Counted from the first letter of the stretch, positions 41,819 to 51,170 are shown. The stretch is DNA of 64,000 bases from Oscillospiraceae bacterium (GCA_015063385.1 SVUG01000001.1:192709-256708), one strand, 5' to 3'. The notes: generated by a model not told the origin, from the sequence alone. Numbers and translations are program-made.

Positions 41819-42070
41819 AAAGACTGTGACGAAGACGGCAAGGTATCGTAAGCTTGCAGAGAGTCGGCGGATGGTGCGAGCCGATAGCTAAGAGCCAGAG
41901 TGCCCATCACTTCCGAGTCGAAAATCCGAGCTGTTTGCCAGGGTTTTCCGTTTCCCGCGTTAAGGGTGAGGGCTTGTTGGAGTCCAAAGTGGCGGTTTTT
42001 CCGTAATTTGAGTGGTACCGCGGGTATATTTTACTCGTCTCAAGAATTGTTTTTCTTGAGGCGTTTTTTT
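41819..42070 (+). promoter_or_regulatory. T-box leader, isoleucine specifier ATC
   Basis: The leader contains AGAGAG (41856-41861), the GGTGCGAGC distal-loop motif, the T-box TGGTACCGCGG (42013-42023) and a terminator with arms CTCAAGAA (42039-42046) and TTCTTGAG (42053-42060) plus T run 42064-42070. In Stem I, GAC/GTC and GAAG/CTTC pair around CGA; the specifier loop strand is C-ATC-A, giving ATC (41906-41908) with the usual following purine. Uncharged tRNA-Ile would stabilise the antiterminator and turn on the genes from 42092 onward. Confidence 0.95.
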
Positions 42071-42091
42071 ATTTTCGAAAGGAATATGGTT

Positions 42092-44359
42092 ATGGATAAG
42101 CAATCTAGCATGAATCAGCTTCAAAAAATCGCGGAGCGTATCGTGGAGCTGCGTAGCATTCTCGGCTATACTACTGCCGAAATGGCGAAGATGACAGATA
42201 TTACGGAGGATGCGTATATTTCATACGAAACCGGCACCGTAGATCTTCCGTTTACCTTTTTACATAAGTTCGCAAAGGTTTGCGGTATAGAGCTTACCGA
42301 CATTCTTGAAGGACACAGTGCTAAGCTGTCGGGATATACAGTCACTCGCAGAGGAGAGGGACTTACTACCGCCAGCGAGGACGGCATTACCATTCAAGAC
42401 CTCGCGCCTCTGTTCCGTAAGAAGCTTGCGACGCCCTATTGGGTCACCTATAAATATTCAGAGGAGCAGCAGAAGCAGCCGATAAACACGGTCACCCACA
42501 CAGGTCAGGAATTTAATATGGTAATAAAGGGCTCGATGCGTATACGCATTGGAGACCGCGAGGAGATTCTGCGCGAGGGAGATAGCATATTCTTCAAGTC
42601 CTCTACACCTCACGGACAGCTTGCTATTGACGGTGAGGATTGCGTATTTCTTGCTATGGTTATGGCAAGCGATACCACCGACCAGGCTATGTTCATCGCC
42701 AAGAGCGAATCGACAGGCGTGGCAGAGCCTCTCCTTTGCGAGAAATTTATTCAGACAGAGGAGAATGAGCACGGTGCGCTCGTTGACGTTCATTATACCA
42801 ACGAGGACGAATATAACTTCGCGTTTGATACTGTTGACGCTATTGCGCGCAAGTCGCCCAATAAGCTCGCTATGGTTCACGTCAGCGACGATATGACCGA
42901 GCGTAGATTTACATTTAAGGACATCAAGGACGCCTCCTCCCAGAGTGCGAACTATTTCAAGTCGCTCGGCATCAAGCGCGGTGACAGAGTTATGCTCGTG
43001 CTTAAGAGGCACTATCAGTTCTGGTTTGCTATCCTTGGTTTACATAAGCTCGGTGCAATAGCAATTCCTGCGACCAATCAGCTCGTTGAGCACGACTTCA
43101 CCTATCGCTTCAAGGCGGCAGGCGTCAGTGCTATACTTTGTACCGCAGACGGTGACACCGCACGTCAGGCAGAGCTTGCCGAGGCAGCATCCGGAATGTC
43201 GCTCACCAAGATTATCGTCGGCGGAGAGAGGGACGGCTGGCACAGCTTTGACAGTGAGTATTCGCTCTTCAGCCGCAGATACGTGCGTGAAAAGGACGCT
43301 CCCTGTGGCAACGACCCGATGCTCATGCTCTTCACCTCGGGTACTACCGGTTATCCCAAGATGGCTATGCACTCTTACAAATATGCCCTCGGACATTTCG
43401 TCACCGCGAAATACTGGCATCTTTGCGAGCAGGACGGCCTGCACTTCACTATCTCCGAGACGGGCTGGGGCAAGGCGCTCTGGGGCAAGCTGTATGGCCA
43501 GTGGCTTTGCGAGGGAGCAGTATTCACCTACGACTTTGACAGATTCGACTCGGCAAAGATACTGCCGATGTTTGCAAAATACGGCATAACCACCTTCTGC
43601 GCACCGCCTACGATGTACAGAATGCTTATCAAGCAGGACCTCAGCAACTACGACCTTTCCTCTATTCGTCACGCGACCACCGCGGGCGAGGCGCTCAACC
43701 CCGAGGTGTTCTATCAGTTTGAGAAGGCTACGGGACTTCGTATCGCGGAGGGCTTCGGTCAGACCGAGATGACGCTCGGTATTGCAAATCTTCTCGGCAC
43801 TCAGCTTAAGCCCGGCGCTATGGGTAAGCCCGTGCCCGGATACGGCATAGACCTTGTAGACCCTGACGGCAATCCCGTGGCAGACGGTGTCAGCGGTGAA
43901 ATCGTTATACGCACAGAGCCCAGAACGGCATGCGGCGTGTTCCTTGGATATTATCTAAATAAGGAAGCAACCGACAGCGTATGGCACGACGGTATGTATC
44001 ATACCGGTGACGTCGCATGGAGAGACGAGGACGGCTATTACTGGTACGTCGGCAGAGCAGACGACGTCATCAAGTCCTCGGGCTACCGTATCGGTCCGTT
44101 CGAGATAGAGTCTACCATTATGGAGCTTCCTTACGTTCTTGAGTGCGGAGTTTGCGCTGCGCCCGACGAGGTAAGAGGTCAGGTTGTAAAGGCGTGCATA
44201 GTTCTCGTTGACGGCACCGAGCCGACCGAGGAGCTGAAAAAGGAAATTCAGACCTACGTCAAGCTTCACACCGCGCCCTATAAGTATCCGAGAATCGTCG
44301 AGTTCCGCAAGGAGCTTCCCAAAACCATCAGCGGCAAGATTATGAGAAACAAGCTTTAA
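42092..44359 (+). CDS. HTH-cupin-acyl-CoA synthetase fusion protein (first copy)
   Basis: A 755-residue protein starting at ATG 42092, 8 bases after AGGA; an ATG six bases earlier would be too close. Residues 1-65 are an XRE-type HTH (GYTTAEMAKMTDITEDAYIS), about 110-190 a cupin (GDREEILREGDSIFFKSSTP), as in ordinary HTH-cupin regulators. Residues about 225-755 are an ANL acyl-CoA synthetase of the acetyl/medium-chain (ACSM-like) type: LFTSGTTGYPKMAMHS, EGFGQTE, YHTGDVAWRDEDG, GRADDVIKSSGYRIGPFEIE, and catalytic Lys in TISGKIMRNKL. It would form short or branched acyl-CoA. Control by the Ile T-box suggests 2-methylbutyrate, the Ile precursor acid, as a substrate. Confidence 0.93.
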   Translation: MDKQSSMNQLQKIAERIVELRSILGYTTAEMAKMTDITEDAYISYETGTVDLPFTFLHKFAKVCGIELTDILEGHSAKLSGYTVTRRGEGLTTASEDGITIQDLAPLFRKKLATPYWVTYKYSEEQQKQPINTVTHTGQEFNMVIKGSMRIRIGDREEILREGDSIFFKSSTPHGQLAIDGEDCVFLAMVMASDTTDQAMFIAKSESTGVAEPLLCEKFIQTEENEHGALVDVHYTNEDEYNFAFDTVDAIARKSPNKLAMVHVSDDMTERRFTFKDIKDASSQSANYFKSLGIKRGDRVMLVLKRHYQFWFAILGLHKLGAIAIPATNQLVEHDFTYRFKAAGVSAILCTADGDTARQAELAEAASGMSLTKIIVGGERDGWHSFDSEYSLFSRRYVREKDAPCGNDPMLMLFTSGTTGYPKMAMHSYKYALGHFVTAKYWHLCEQDGLHFTISETGWGKALWGKLYGQWLCEGAVFTYDFDRFDSAKILPMFAKYGITTFCAPPTMYRMLIKQDLSNYDLSSIRHATTAGEALNPEVFYQFEKATGLRIAEGFGQTEMTLGIANLLGTQLKPGAMGKPVPGYGIDLVDPDGNPVADGVSGEIVIRTEPRTACGVFLGYYLNKEATDSVWHDGMYHTGDVAWRDEDGYYWYVGRADDVIKSSGYRIGPFEIESTIMELPYVLECGVCAAPDEVRGQVVKACIVLVDGTEPTEELKKEIQTYVKLHTAPYKYPRIVEFRKELPKTISGKIMRNKL

Positions 44360-44393
44360 TTTCGGGATTTTACTCGAAGTTTTGCAAAAAATG

Positions 44394-44423
44394 TTGACAA
44401 CGTTGTATATAATCTTGTATAAT
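44394..44423 (+). promoter_or_regulatory. Internal promoter before the second synthetase fusion
   Basis: TTGACA (44394-44399), 18 bases, TATAAT (44418-44423). It gives T-box-independent expression of the second fusion gene and perhaps of the downstream oxidoreductase genes. Confidence 0.8.
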
Positions 44424-44464
44424 ATATTTTATTAAAAACGCGTTTTATTTTAACGAGGTGCAGT

Positions 44465-46741
44465 GTGGAAGAAAATTTTAACACAATGGAACATAAAATG
44501 AAGCAAATCGCCGGGCGTATTAAGGAACTGCGTCTGATAAGCGGTCTTTCCGTAGAGGAAATGGCGTCGCGCACGGGTCTTGGCGAGCATGAATACGAGC
44601 AGTGTGAGGCCGGAAACAGAAATCTCAGCGTTGCATTCCTGTATCATTGCGCACTGAGCTTCGGCGTTGATATGAGTGATATTCTTGAGGGTAAGAGCCC
44701 AAAGCTTCGCTCGTACGCCTTGACGCGCAAGGGTGACGGACAGAGAATCGAGGAGGCACACAATATGGTGGGCTTCAACCTTGCCTCAGGCTTCCGCAAC
44801 CGTATTGCTTTGCCGCTTTATATGGAGCTTAACTACCGCGAGGACGCGCAGATTGAGCTTGTCACCCACGAGGGACAGGAGTGCGATATCGTCATACGCG
44901 GTCAGATGAAAATTCAGATAGGCTCTAATATCGAGATACTTAATCCCGGCGACTGTATATATTACGACTCGGGCACACCCCACGGTATGATAGCCGAGGG
45001 TGGCGAGGACTGCGCGTTTTACGCCATAGTTCTTCGCAACCAGGCGGCGAGAGCCGGCGAGGCGGTGGCAGAGCATTCTATGACCACCAAGCGACGCGAG
45101 GAGGACACCGAGCGCCGTGTATATCAGAACTTCATTATTCCTATCGAGGAAAACGGCGTTCTGAAGAAGATAGACTTCAAGAACGAGGAATCCTTCAACT
45201 TTGCATTTGACGTCGTGGACTCTCTTGGCAGACGCAAGCCGGATAAGCTTGCTATGCTTCACGTCAGCGAGGACGGCACGGAGAGAAGATTCACCTTCCG
45301 CGATATGAAAAAAGAGTCTGCAAGAGCGGCAAACTACTTCAAGTCGCTCGGCATCAAGCGCGGTGACAGAGTTATGCTCGTGCTTAAGAGACATTACCAG
45401 TTCTGGTTTGCCGTGCTTGGACTTCATAAAATAGGTGCTGTTGCAATCCCTGCACCTAACCAGCTTCTTGAAAAGGACTTTTCGTACAGATTTACCGCAG
45501 GAAACATCAAGGCAATCCTTTGTACTGCTGACGGTGACGTTGCAGCAGAGGTTGATGCAGCTGCGGCAAAGTGCGAAAATCTTGAGCATAAGATAATCGT
45601 TAACGGTACTCGCGAGGGCTGGCGTAATTTCGACGATGAATACTCCATATTCAGTAGCCATTACGCGCGTACTGACGACGCTCCATGTGGAAGCGACCCC
45701 ATGCTTATGTTCTTCACCTCCGGCACGTCCGGATACCCGAAGATTGCAGCGCATAACTATAAATATCCCCTAGGACACTTCATTACCGCAAAATATTGGC
45801 ATCAGGTTAATCCCGACGGCTTGCATCTGACGATTTCCGACACAGGCTGGGCAAAGGCTATGTGGGGTAAGATGTACGGTCAGTGGCTTTGCGAGGCGGC
45901 GAATTTCGTATACGACTTTGACCGCTTTGATGCCGAAAAAATACTACCTTTGTTTGCAAAATACGGCATAACCACCTTCTGTGCACCGCCTACGATGTAC
46001 AGAATGCTTATCAAGCAGGATATTACCAGATTCGACCTTTCCTCGATAGAGCATGCATCTACTGCGGGTGAGGCGCTGAACCCTGAGGTGTTCCGTCAGT
46101 TTGAAAAATGCACGGGACTCAAGATTATGGAGGGCTTCGGTCAGTCCGAGAGCACTCTGATAATCGGTAATCTTGCAGGCGACAGCCACAAGATTGGCTC
46201 TATGGGTAAGCCTGTACCTCTTTACGACGTGCATCTTCTCAGCCCGGAGGGCAAGGAGGTTAAGCTCGGTGATAGCGGTGAGATATGTATAAATATTTCA
46301 AACGGTCTGCCCTGCGGTCTTGCATACGCCTACGAGGGCAACGAGGAGATTACTTCACAAACCTGGCGCGACGGTTATTATCACACCGGTGACGTTGCCT
46401 GGTGCGACGAGGAGGGCTTCCTCTGGTACGTCGGTCGAGCAGACGACGTTATCAAATCATCGGGATACAGAATCGGTCCGTTTGAGATTGAGAACGTTAT
46501 TATGGAGCTTCCTTACGTTCTCGAGTGCGGCGTATCTGCAGCTCCCGATGAGGTAAGAGGCCAGGTAGTTAAGGCGAGCATCGTTCTCGTTAAAGGCTTT
46601 AAGGGTACTGACGAGCTGAAGAAGGAAATTCAGAATTACGTCAAGTCCCGTACCGCTCCCTATAAGTATCCGAGAATAGTTGAGTTCTACGAGAGCCTGC
46701 CCAAAACTACCAGCGGCAAAATTATTAGAAAACTACTGTAA
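44465..46741 (+). CDS. HTH-cupin-acyl-CoA synthetase fusion protein (second copy)
   Basis: A 758-residue paralogue of the preceding gene. A GTG start at 44465 is chosen because GAGG (44455-44458) lies six bases upstream; ATG 44486 is an alternative. Domains: XRE HTH (about 10-65; GLSVEEMASRTGLGEHEYEQ), cupin (about 110-185; GSNIEILNPGDCIYYDSGTP) and ACSM-like synthetase (about 225-758; FFTSGTSGYPKIAAHN, EGFGQSE, YHTGDVAWCDEEG, GRADDVIKSSGYRIGPFEIE, TTSGKIIRKLL). Long stretches are identical to copy one, while the acyl-pocket region differs, so the two may have different acid preferences. The HTH could bind DNA and autoregulate. Confidence 0.93.
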   Translation: MEENFNTMEHKMKQIAGRIKELRLISGLSVEEMASRTGLGEHEYEQCEAGNRNLSVAFLYHCALSFGVDMSDILEGKSPKLRSYALTRKGDGQRIEEAHNMVGFNLASGFRNRIALPLYMELNYREDAQIELVTHEGQECDIVIRGQMKIQIGSNIEILNPGDCIYYDSGTPHGMIAEGGEDCAFYAIVLRNQAARAGEAVAEHSMTTKRREEDTERRVYQNFIIPIEENGVLKKIDFKNEESFNFAFDVVDSLGRRKPDKLAMLHVSEDGTERRFTFRDMKKESARAANYFKSLGIKRGDRVMLVLKRHYQFWFAVLGLHKIGAVAIPAPNQLLEKDFSYRFTAGNIKAILCTADGDVAAEVDAAAAKCENLEHKIIVNGTREGWRNFDDEYSIFSSHYARTDDAPCGSDPMLMFFTSGTSGYPKIAAHNYKYPLGHFITAKYWHQVNPDGLHLTISDTGWAKAMWGKMYGQWLCEAANFVYDFDRFDAEKILPLFAKYGITTFCAPPTMYRMLIKQDITRFDLSSIEHASTAGEALNPEVFRQFEKCTGLKIMEGFGQSESTLIIGNLAGDSHKIGSMGKPVPLYDVHLLSPEGKEVKLGDSGEICINISNGLPCGLAYAYEGNEEITSQTWRDGYYHTGDVAWCDEEGFLWYVGRADDVIKSSGYRIGPFEIENVIMELPYVLECGVSAAPDEVRGQVVKASIVLVKGFKGTDELKKEIQNYVKSRTAPYKYPRIVEFYESLPKTTSGKIIRKLL

Positions 46742-46752
46742 AGAGATATAAA

Positions 46753-47421
46753 ATGAACGATAAACGACTAACCCTTTTTGCCGGGCATTACGGCAGTGGA
46801 AAAACGAATATTGCCGTGAATTACGCAATTCGCCTTGCAAAAGAGGGAAAGCGTGTTTGTATTGCTGATTTGGATATCGTTAATCCGTATTTTAGGACCA
46901 AGGACAGTGCAGAGGAGCTTTCTGCGGTGGGAATTGATTTGATTTCACCGAGATTTGCCAACACCAACGTTGACCTGCCCGCGCTTCCTGCGGAAAGCTA
47001 TCGCTTGGTTCAGGACAAATCGACCTATGGAATTATGGATATAGGCGGCGATGACAGAGGAGCGTACGCGCTCGGCAGATTTGCCGATGCAATTAAGGCA
47101 GAGAACGATTACCGCATGGCGTTCGTGCTTAACTGCTACCGCCCCCTGACATCAACTTTGGACGACGCGATAGAGATTATGCGTGAAATCGAGGCGGCTT
47201 GCGGCATTCAGTTTACATGCATCGTCAACAATTCAAACATTGGCCGTGAAACCACGAGAGAGGCTTTCCTTGATTCACTCGGATTTGCCGAGGCGCTTAG
47301 CGAGAAAACGGGGCTTCCCATCTGGCTTCATACGGTGGAAGAAAGGCTCGCGGCAGGGATTGCGGATATACCCGTAATGCCGCTTAAGCTTCAGAAGAAA
47401 TATTTTGATCTGCCCGACTGA
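46753..47421 (+). CDS. MinD/ParA-like P-loop ATPase
   Basis: A 222-residue cytoplasmic ATPase 11 bases after the second fusion gene. The Walker A-type motif is GHYGSGKTNIA with the switch motif IADLDIVNPYFRTKD, typical of CobQ/MinD/ParA (SIMIBI) NTPases. It occurs in anaerobes next to 2-oxoacid:ferredoxin oxidoreductase genes and could help load or mature the iron-sulfur enzyme encoded next, as Mrp/NBP35-type ATPases do. That role is inference; it lacks the Cys pair of classical Mrp proteins. Confidence 0.8.
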   Translation: MNDKRLTLFAGHYGSGKTNIAVNYAIRLAKEGKRVCIADLDIVNPYFRTKDSAEELSAVGIDLISPRFANTNVDLPALPAESYRLVQDKSTYGIMDIGGDDRGAYALGRFADAIKAENDYRMAFVLNCYRPLTSTLDDAIEIMREIEAACGIQFTCIVNNSNIGRETTREAFLDSLGFAEALSEKTGLPIWLHTVEERLAAGIADIPVMPLKLQKKYFDLPD

Positions 47422-47443
47422 TAGGGCAAAAATCATTTTGCGC

Positions 47444-47482
47444 TTAGCCGTAAGGTAATCGAACTGCAAGCCCTACGGCTAA
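47444..47482. promoter_or_regulatory. Inverted repeat in the leader of the oxidoreductase genes
   Basis: TTAGCCGTA (47444-47452) and TACGGCTAA (47474-47482) are perfectly complementary around 21 bases, 28 bases before the ferredoxin subunit gene. No T run follows. It may be an operator or an RNA processing hairpin. Confidence 0.45.
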
Positions 47483-47510
47483 TCACGACGGCAAACAAGG
47501 AGGAATATAA

Positions 47511-47717
47511 ATGGCAAAGGTTATCTTTAATACCGATCTTTGTAAGGGCTGTGGCCTATGCGTTGAGGCATGCCCGAAGAAATGTCTTGCAATAGCAGAC
47601 GATAAGCTCAATAAAAAGGGCTACTCTCCCGCGTTTATGCAAGACCAGGAGAAATGTATTGGCTGTGCTTTCTGTGCTACTATGTGTCCGGATTGCATAA
47701 TCACAGTTGAAAAGTAA
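47511..47717 (+). CDS. 2-oxoacid:ferredoxin oxidoreductase delta (ferredoxin) subunit
   Basis: A 68-residue 2[4Fe-4S] ferredoxin with two Cys motifs, CKGCGLCVEACPKKC and CIGCAFCATMCPDC, preceded by AAGGAGG. It is the electron-carrying subunit of the VOR/KOR-type complex whose alpha, beta and gamma subunits follow directly. Confidence 0.95.
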   Translation: MAKVIFNTDLCKGCGLCVEACPKKCLAIADDKLNKKGYSPAFMQDQEKCIGCAFCATMCPDCIITVEK

Positions 47718-47727
47718 GGAGACTATC

Positions 47728-48789
47728 ATGGCAGAAAGAATTTTAATGAAGGGCAACGAGGCTATCGCCGAGGCTGCGATAAGAGCCGGTTGCCGTCACT
47801 ACTTTGGCTATCCCATTACTCCCCAGACCGAGATTGCCGCATATATGGCAAAGAAAATGCCTAAAATCGGCGGTGTTTTCCTTCAGGCAGAGAGTGAGAT
47901 TGCATCTATAAATATGGTTTACGGTGCTGCGGCAGCAGGTATGCGCGTTATGACCTCATCGTCCAGCCCCGGAATTTCGCTTAAAACCGAGGGACTCAGC
48001 TACATAGCAGGCTCTGACGTACCCGCTCTCGTTGTAAACGTTCAGCGCGGTGGCCCCGGTCTCGGTGGCATTCAGCCCTCGCAGTCGGATTATTTCCAGG
48101 CTACCAAGGGCGGCGGACACGGTGACTACCGTATGATAGTTCTTGCTCCCGCATCTGTTCAGGAGATGGCGAGCCTTACTATCAAGGGCTTCGACCTTGC
48201 AGATAAGTACTGCGTGACCTCTATGATTCTGGCAGACGGTACTATCGGTCAGATGATGGAGCCCATCACCTTTGAGGATAGCGAAATCAAAAAATATGAA
48301 AAGCCCTGGGCGCTCACCGGCACAGAGTGCAAGCGTCCTCACAATATCGTAAATTCACTTTATCTCAAGCCCGACGAGCTTGAAAAGAAGAACTTCGAGC
48401 GTTTTGAAAAATACAAGGCAATCGAAGAAAACGAGGCTATGTGGGAGGAGTATATGATGGACGATGCAGAGATCTCGGTCGTTGCATTCGGTATTGCATC
48501 CCGTGTGGCAAAGAATGCGGTAGTTGCCGCAAGAGAAGCAGGCATAAAGGTTGGTCTTATCAGACCTATCACTCTTTGGCCCTTCCCGACCGAAGCCTTT
48601 GCAAAGGCGGCTGATAAGGTTAAGTCCTTTATCTCAGTAGAGCTCAGCATGGGCCAGATGATTGAGGACGTGCGCCTCGCTACCGAGTGTAAAAAGCCGG
48701 TATATCTTTGCAACCGCGCAGGCGGTATGATACCCGAGCCTAGCGAGGTTCTTGAAGCAATTCGTAAAGCAGAGAAAGGAGAATTCTGA
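47728..48789 (+). CDS. 2-oxoacid:ferredoxin oxidoreductase alpha subunit (VorB-like)
   Basis: A 353-residue subunit starting at ATG 47728 behind AAGGAG, 10 bases after the ferredoxin subunit. GYPITPQTE near residue 33 and the [20 protein letters not shown] segment identify the alpha subunit. Sequence features match the branched-chain (3-methyl-2-oxobutanoate, VorB-type) and 2-oxoglutarate (KorA) group rather than pyruvate enzymes. The complex interconverts 2-oxoacid plus CoA and acyl-CoA plus CO2 with ferredoxin, and can run in the carboxylating direction in anaerobes. Confidence 0.93.
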   Translation: MAERILMKGNEAIAEAAIRAGCRHYFGYPITPQTEIAAYMAKKMPKIGGVFLQAESEIASINMVYGAAAAGMRVMTSSSSPGISLKTEGLSYIAGSDVPALVVNVQRGGPGLGGIQPSQSDYFQATKGGGHGDYRMIVLAPASVQEMASLTIKGFDLADKYCVTSMILADGTIGQMMEPITFEDSEIKKYEKPWALTGTECKRPHNIVNSLYLKPDELEKKNFERFEKYKAIEENEAMWEEYMMDDAEISVVAFGIASRVAKNAVVAAREAGIKVGLIRPITLWPFPTEAFAKAADKVKSFISVELSMGQMIEDVRLATECKKPVYLCNRAGGMIPEPSEVLEAIRKAEKGEF

Positions 48790-48791
48790 TT

Positions 48792-49541
48792 ATGGCAGTT
48801 GTATTTGAAAAGCCCAAGGCCCTGACGGATACTCCGTTCCACTACTGTCCCGGCTGTCCCCACGGTATTATTCACCGTCTGGTAGCTGAGGTTATGGATG
48901 AGCTTGGCATAGAGGGTAAGGCTATCGGCGTTGCTCCCGTTGGATGTGCCGTTATGGCATACGATTATTTTGCATGTGATATGATAGAAGCGCCCCACGG
49001 CAGAGCACCTGCCGTTGCTACGGGTATCAAGCGCTGCCGTCCCGAGAACGTTGTATTCACCTATCAGGGCGACGGTGACCTTGCATCTATCGGTATGGCA
49101 GAGACCGTTCATTCGGCTGCAAGAAACGAGAATATCACGGTTATATTCGTAAACAACGCAATTTACGGTATGACCGGCGGTCAGATGGCTCCTACCAGCC
49201 TTCCCGGTCAGGTGACACAAACATCTCCCTACGGCCGAGACGTAAATCACTGTGGCTGGCCTATTAAGGTTAGCGAAATGCTCGCAACCCTTGAGGGCCC
49301 GGAATACGTGGCTCGTGTAGCGGTAAATAACGTAAAGAACGTAAAGAATGCAAAAAAGGCTATCAAGAAGGCATTCCAGAATCAGATAGACGGCAAGGGC
49401 TTCTCTCTCGTAGAGGTGGTTTCTGCCTGTCCTACCAACTGGGGAATGACTCCCCAGGCTGCGCTTGAGTGGATAGAGAGTGATATGCTTCCTTACTATC
49501 CCATTGGCGTATACAAGGACAGAAGCGGGGAGGAGAAGTAA
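48792..49541 (+). CDS. 2-oxoacid:ferredoxin oxidoreductase beta subunit
   Basis: A 249-residue thiamine-diphosphate-binding subunit, two bases after the alpha gene. It has [14 protein letters not shown] at the N-terminus with Cys residues, and the TPP/Mg motif [15 protein letters not shown] ending in [14 protein letters not shown]. It is the catalytic half of the VOR/KOR complex. Confidence 0.95.
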   Translation: MAVVFEKPKALTDTPFHYCPGCPHGIIHRLVAEVMDELGIEGKAIGVAPVGCAVMAYDYFACDMIEAPHGRAPAVATGIKRCRPENVVFTYQGDGDLASIGMAETVHSAARNENITVIFVNNAIYGMTGGQMAPTSLPGQVTQTSPYGRDVNHCGWPIKVSEMLATLEGPEYVARVAVNNVKNVKNAKKAIKKAFQNQIDGKGFSLVEVVSACPTNWGMTPQAALEWIESDMLPYYPIGVYKDRSGEEK

Positions 49542-49542
49542 T

Positions 49543-50082
49543 ATGAAGACTACACAGATTCTTATTGCCGGCTTTGGCGGACAGGGAATACTTTTCTCCG
49601 GAAAATTCCTTGCATATAAGGGCCTCCTTGAAAATGTCGAGGTGTCCTGGCTTCCCTCGTACGGTCCTGAGATGCGCGGTGGTACGGCAAACTGCAACGT
49701 TGTTTTGTCTGATACCCCGGTTGGCTCGCCTATTATCACCGTTCCCGACGTTTTGATTGCAATGAACGCACCCTCGCTTCAGAAGTACGTAAATACCGTT
49801 GCACCCGGCGGACAGATTTATATTGATTCCTCTCTTATTGACGTAAAGGTTGAGCGAGATGACGTGGAGGTGTTCTACATTCCCGCGACTCAGATGGCAA
49901 AGGACGAGGGAATCGGTACTCTTGCCAATATGATTATCGTTGGCCATCTTCTTGAAAATCACCCCGAGCTTTCCTTCGTTGGAACCGAAGAGGTGGTTGA
50001 GAAGCTCGTGCCCGCAAAGAAAGCGGCGCTTAAGGAGCTTAATATGAAGGCTCTTAATCTGGGCAAAAATTTTAACAAGTAA
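49543..50082 (+). CDS. 2-oxoacid:ferredoxin oxidoreductase gamma subunit
   Basis: A 179-residue subunit starting at ATG 49543, one base after the beta stop. IAGFGGQGILFSGKFLA and SYGPEMRGGTANCNVVLSD are diagnostic of the gamma subunit. It completes the DABC gene order of four-subunit oxidoreductases. Confidence 0.95.
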   Translation: MKTTQILIAGFGGQGILFSGKFLAYKGLLENVEVSWLPSYGPEMRGGTANCNVVLSDTPVGSPIITVPDVLIAMNAPSLQKYVNTVAPGGQIYIDSSLIDVKVERDDVEVFYIPATQMAKDEGIGTLANMIIVGHLLENHPELSFVGTEEVVEKLVPAKKAALKELNMKALNLGKNFNK

Positions 50083-50120
50083 TTCTACTGCGAAATGCAG
50101 ATTATAAAGGAGTAAAAACT

Positions 50121-51152
50121 ATGAACGCAATGACTGAAATGAGCAAGTATCGTCATGAAAAGGTTCTGTTTGTCAACAACGAAAAGGCTGGTCTTAAGGC
50201 AATAATCGCTGTACATAACACCAATCTTGGTCCCGCAATCGGCGGCTGCCGCCTCTTCCCCTACGCATCCTACGATGACGCACTCTTCGACGTTCTCCGC
50301 CTCTCTCGCGGTATGTCGCACAAGAATGCAGTTGCAGGTCTTCCTCACGGTGGTGGTAAGGGCGTAATTATCGCTGACCCCTCCCAGAAGACAGAGGCAA
50401 TGTTCGAGGCGTTTGCAGAGGCTGTAAACGGTCTTGGCGGCTGCTATATCACCGCTGAGGACGTAAATACCGACTGTGATGATGCACTCGTTATGCTTCG
50501 TAAAACTAACTACATCTGCGGCCTTCCCCAGAACAGTGGCGACCCCTCTCCCTTTACCGCACGCGGTGTATGGCAGGGTATCAGAGCAACCGCAAAGGTA
50601 GCGCTCGGCACAGATTCTCTTGACGGTCTTACAATCGCAGTTCAGGGACTTGGTAAGGTTGGATACGACCTTTGCCGTCTTCTTCATGAGAGTGGCGCGA
50701 AGCTTATCGTTGCTAACCGCTCCAACAAGGAGATTGCTATGCGTGCAGCAGAGGAGTTCGGTGCTATCGTAGTTCCCACCGAGGAAATCTACAGCCAGAA
50801 GTGCGACATCTTCTCTCCCAACGCTATGGGTGCAATCATCAACCCCACTACCATTCCGATGCTTAACTGTAAGGCAGTTGCAGGTGGTGCTAACAACCAG
50901 ATTCTCGACGATGCATCAGGTCTTGCACTCAAGGCTCGCGGCATCTTCTACGCACCCGACTTCGTTATCAACGGCGGCGGCGTAATTAACGCGGCAGCAG
51001 AGGTTGACGGTCCTTACAACAAGGACGAGGTTCTTAAGAAGGTTGACAACATCTACAACTCTATTGAGCACATTCTCACCGAGTCCAAGGCAACCGGCAA
51101 GCCCGAGGGCGTAATCGCTACCGAGTACGCTGAATCCTTGATTTACGGCTGA
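50121..51152 (+). CDS. Leucine dehydrogenase-type amino acid dehydrogenase
   Basis: A 343-residue Glu/Leu/Phe/Val dehydrogenase. LGPAIGGCRLFPYASYDDAL, LSRGMSHKNAVAGLPHGGGK (substrate and catalytic Lys) and the NAD-binding loop VQGLGKVGYDL place it in the Leu/Val/Phe branch rather than the longer glutamate dehydrogenases. It interconverts branched 2-oxoacids and Leu, Ile or Val with NADH and ammonia. It follows the oxidoreductase genes by 38 bases behind AAAGGAG and ends the locus before a terminator. Gene order favours amination of the oxoacid made by the complex upstream. Confidence 0.9.
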   Translation: MNAMTEMSKYRHEKVLFVNNEKAGLKAIIAVHNTNLGPAIGGCRLFPYASYDDALFDVLRLSRGMSHKNAVAGLPHGGGKGVIIADPSQKTEAMFEAFAEAVNGLGGCYITAEDVNTDCDDALVMLRKTNYICGLPQNSGDPSPFTARGVWQGIRATAKVALGTDSLDGLTIAVQGLGKVGYDLCRLLHESGAKLIVANRSNKEIAMRAAEEFGAIVVPTEEIYSQKCDIFSPNAMGAIINPTTIPMLNCKAVAGGANNQILDDASGLALKARGIFYAPDFVINGGGVINAAAEVDGPYNKDEVLKKVDNIYNSIEHILTESKATGKPEGVIATEYAESLIYG

Positions 51153-51170
51153 TAAAGTAATATCAAAATT

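Noticed and set aside
42092..46741. Plain acetyl-CoA synthetases
   Set aside because: The ACSM-like signatures and added HTH-cupin domains, together with the Ile T-box, do not fit the usual acetate enzyme.
47511..50082. Pyruvate:ferredoxin oxidoreductase
   Set aside because: The four-subunit DABC order and alpha-subunit motifs fit the VOR/KOR group, and the gene context is branched-chain amino acids rather than pyruvate.
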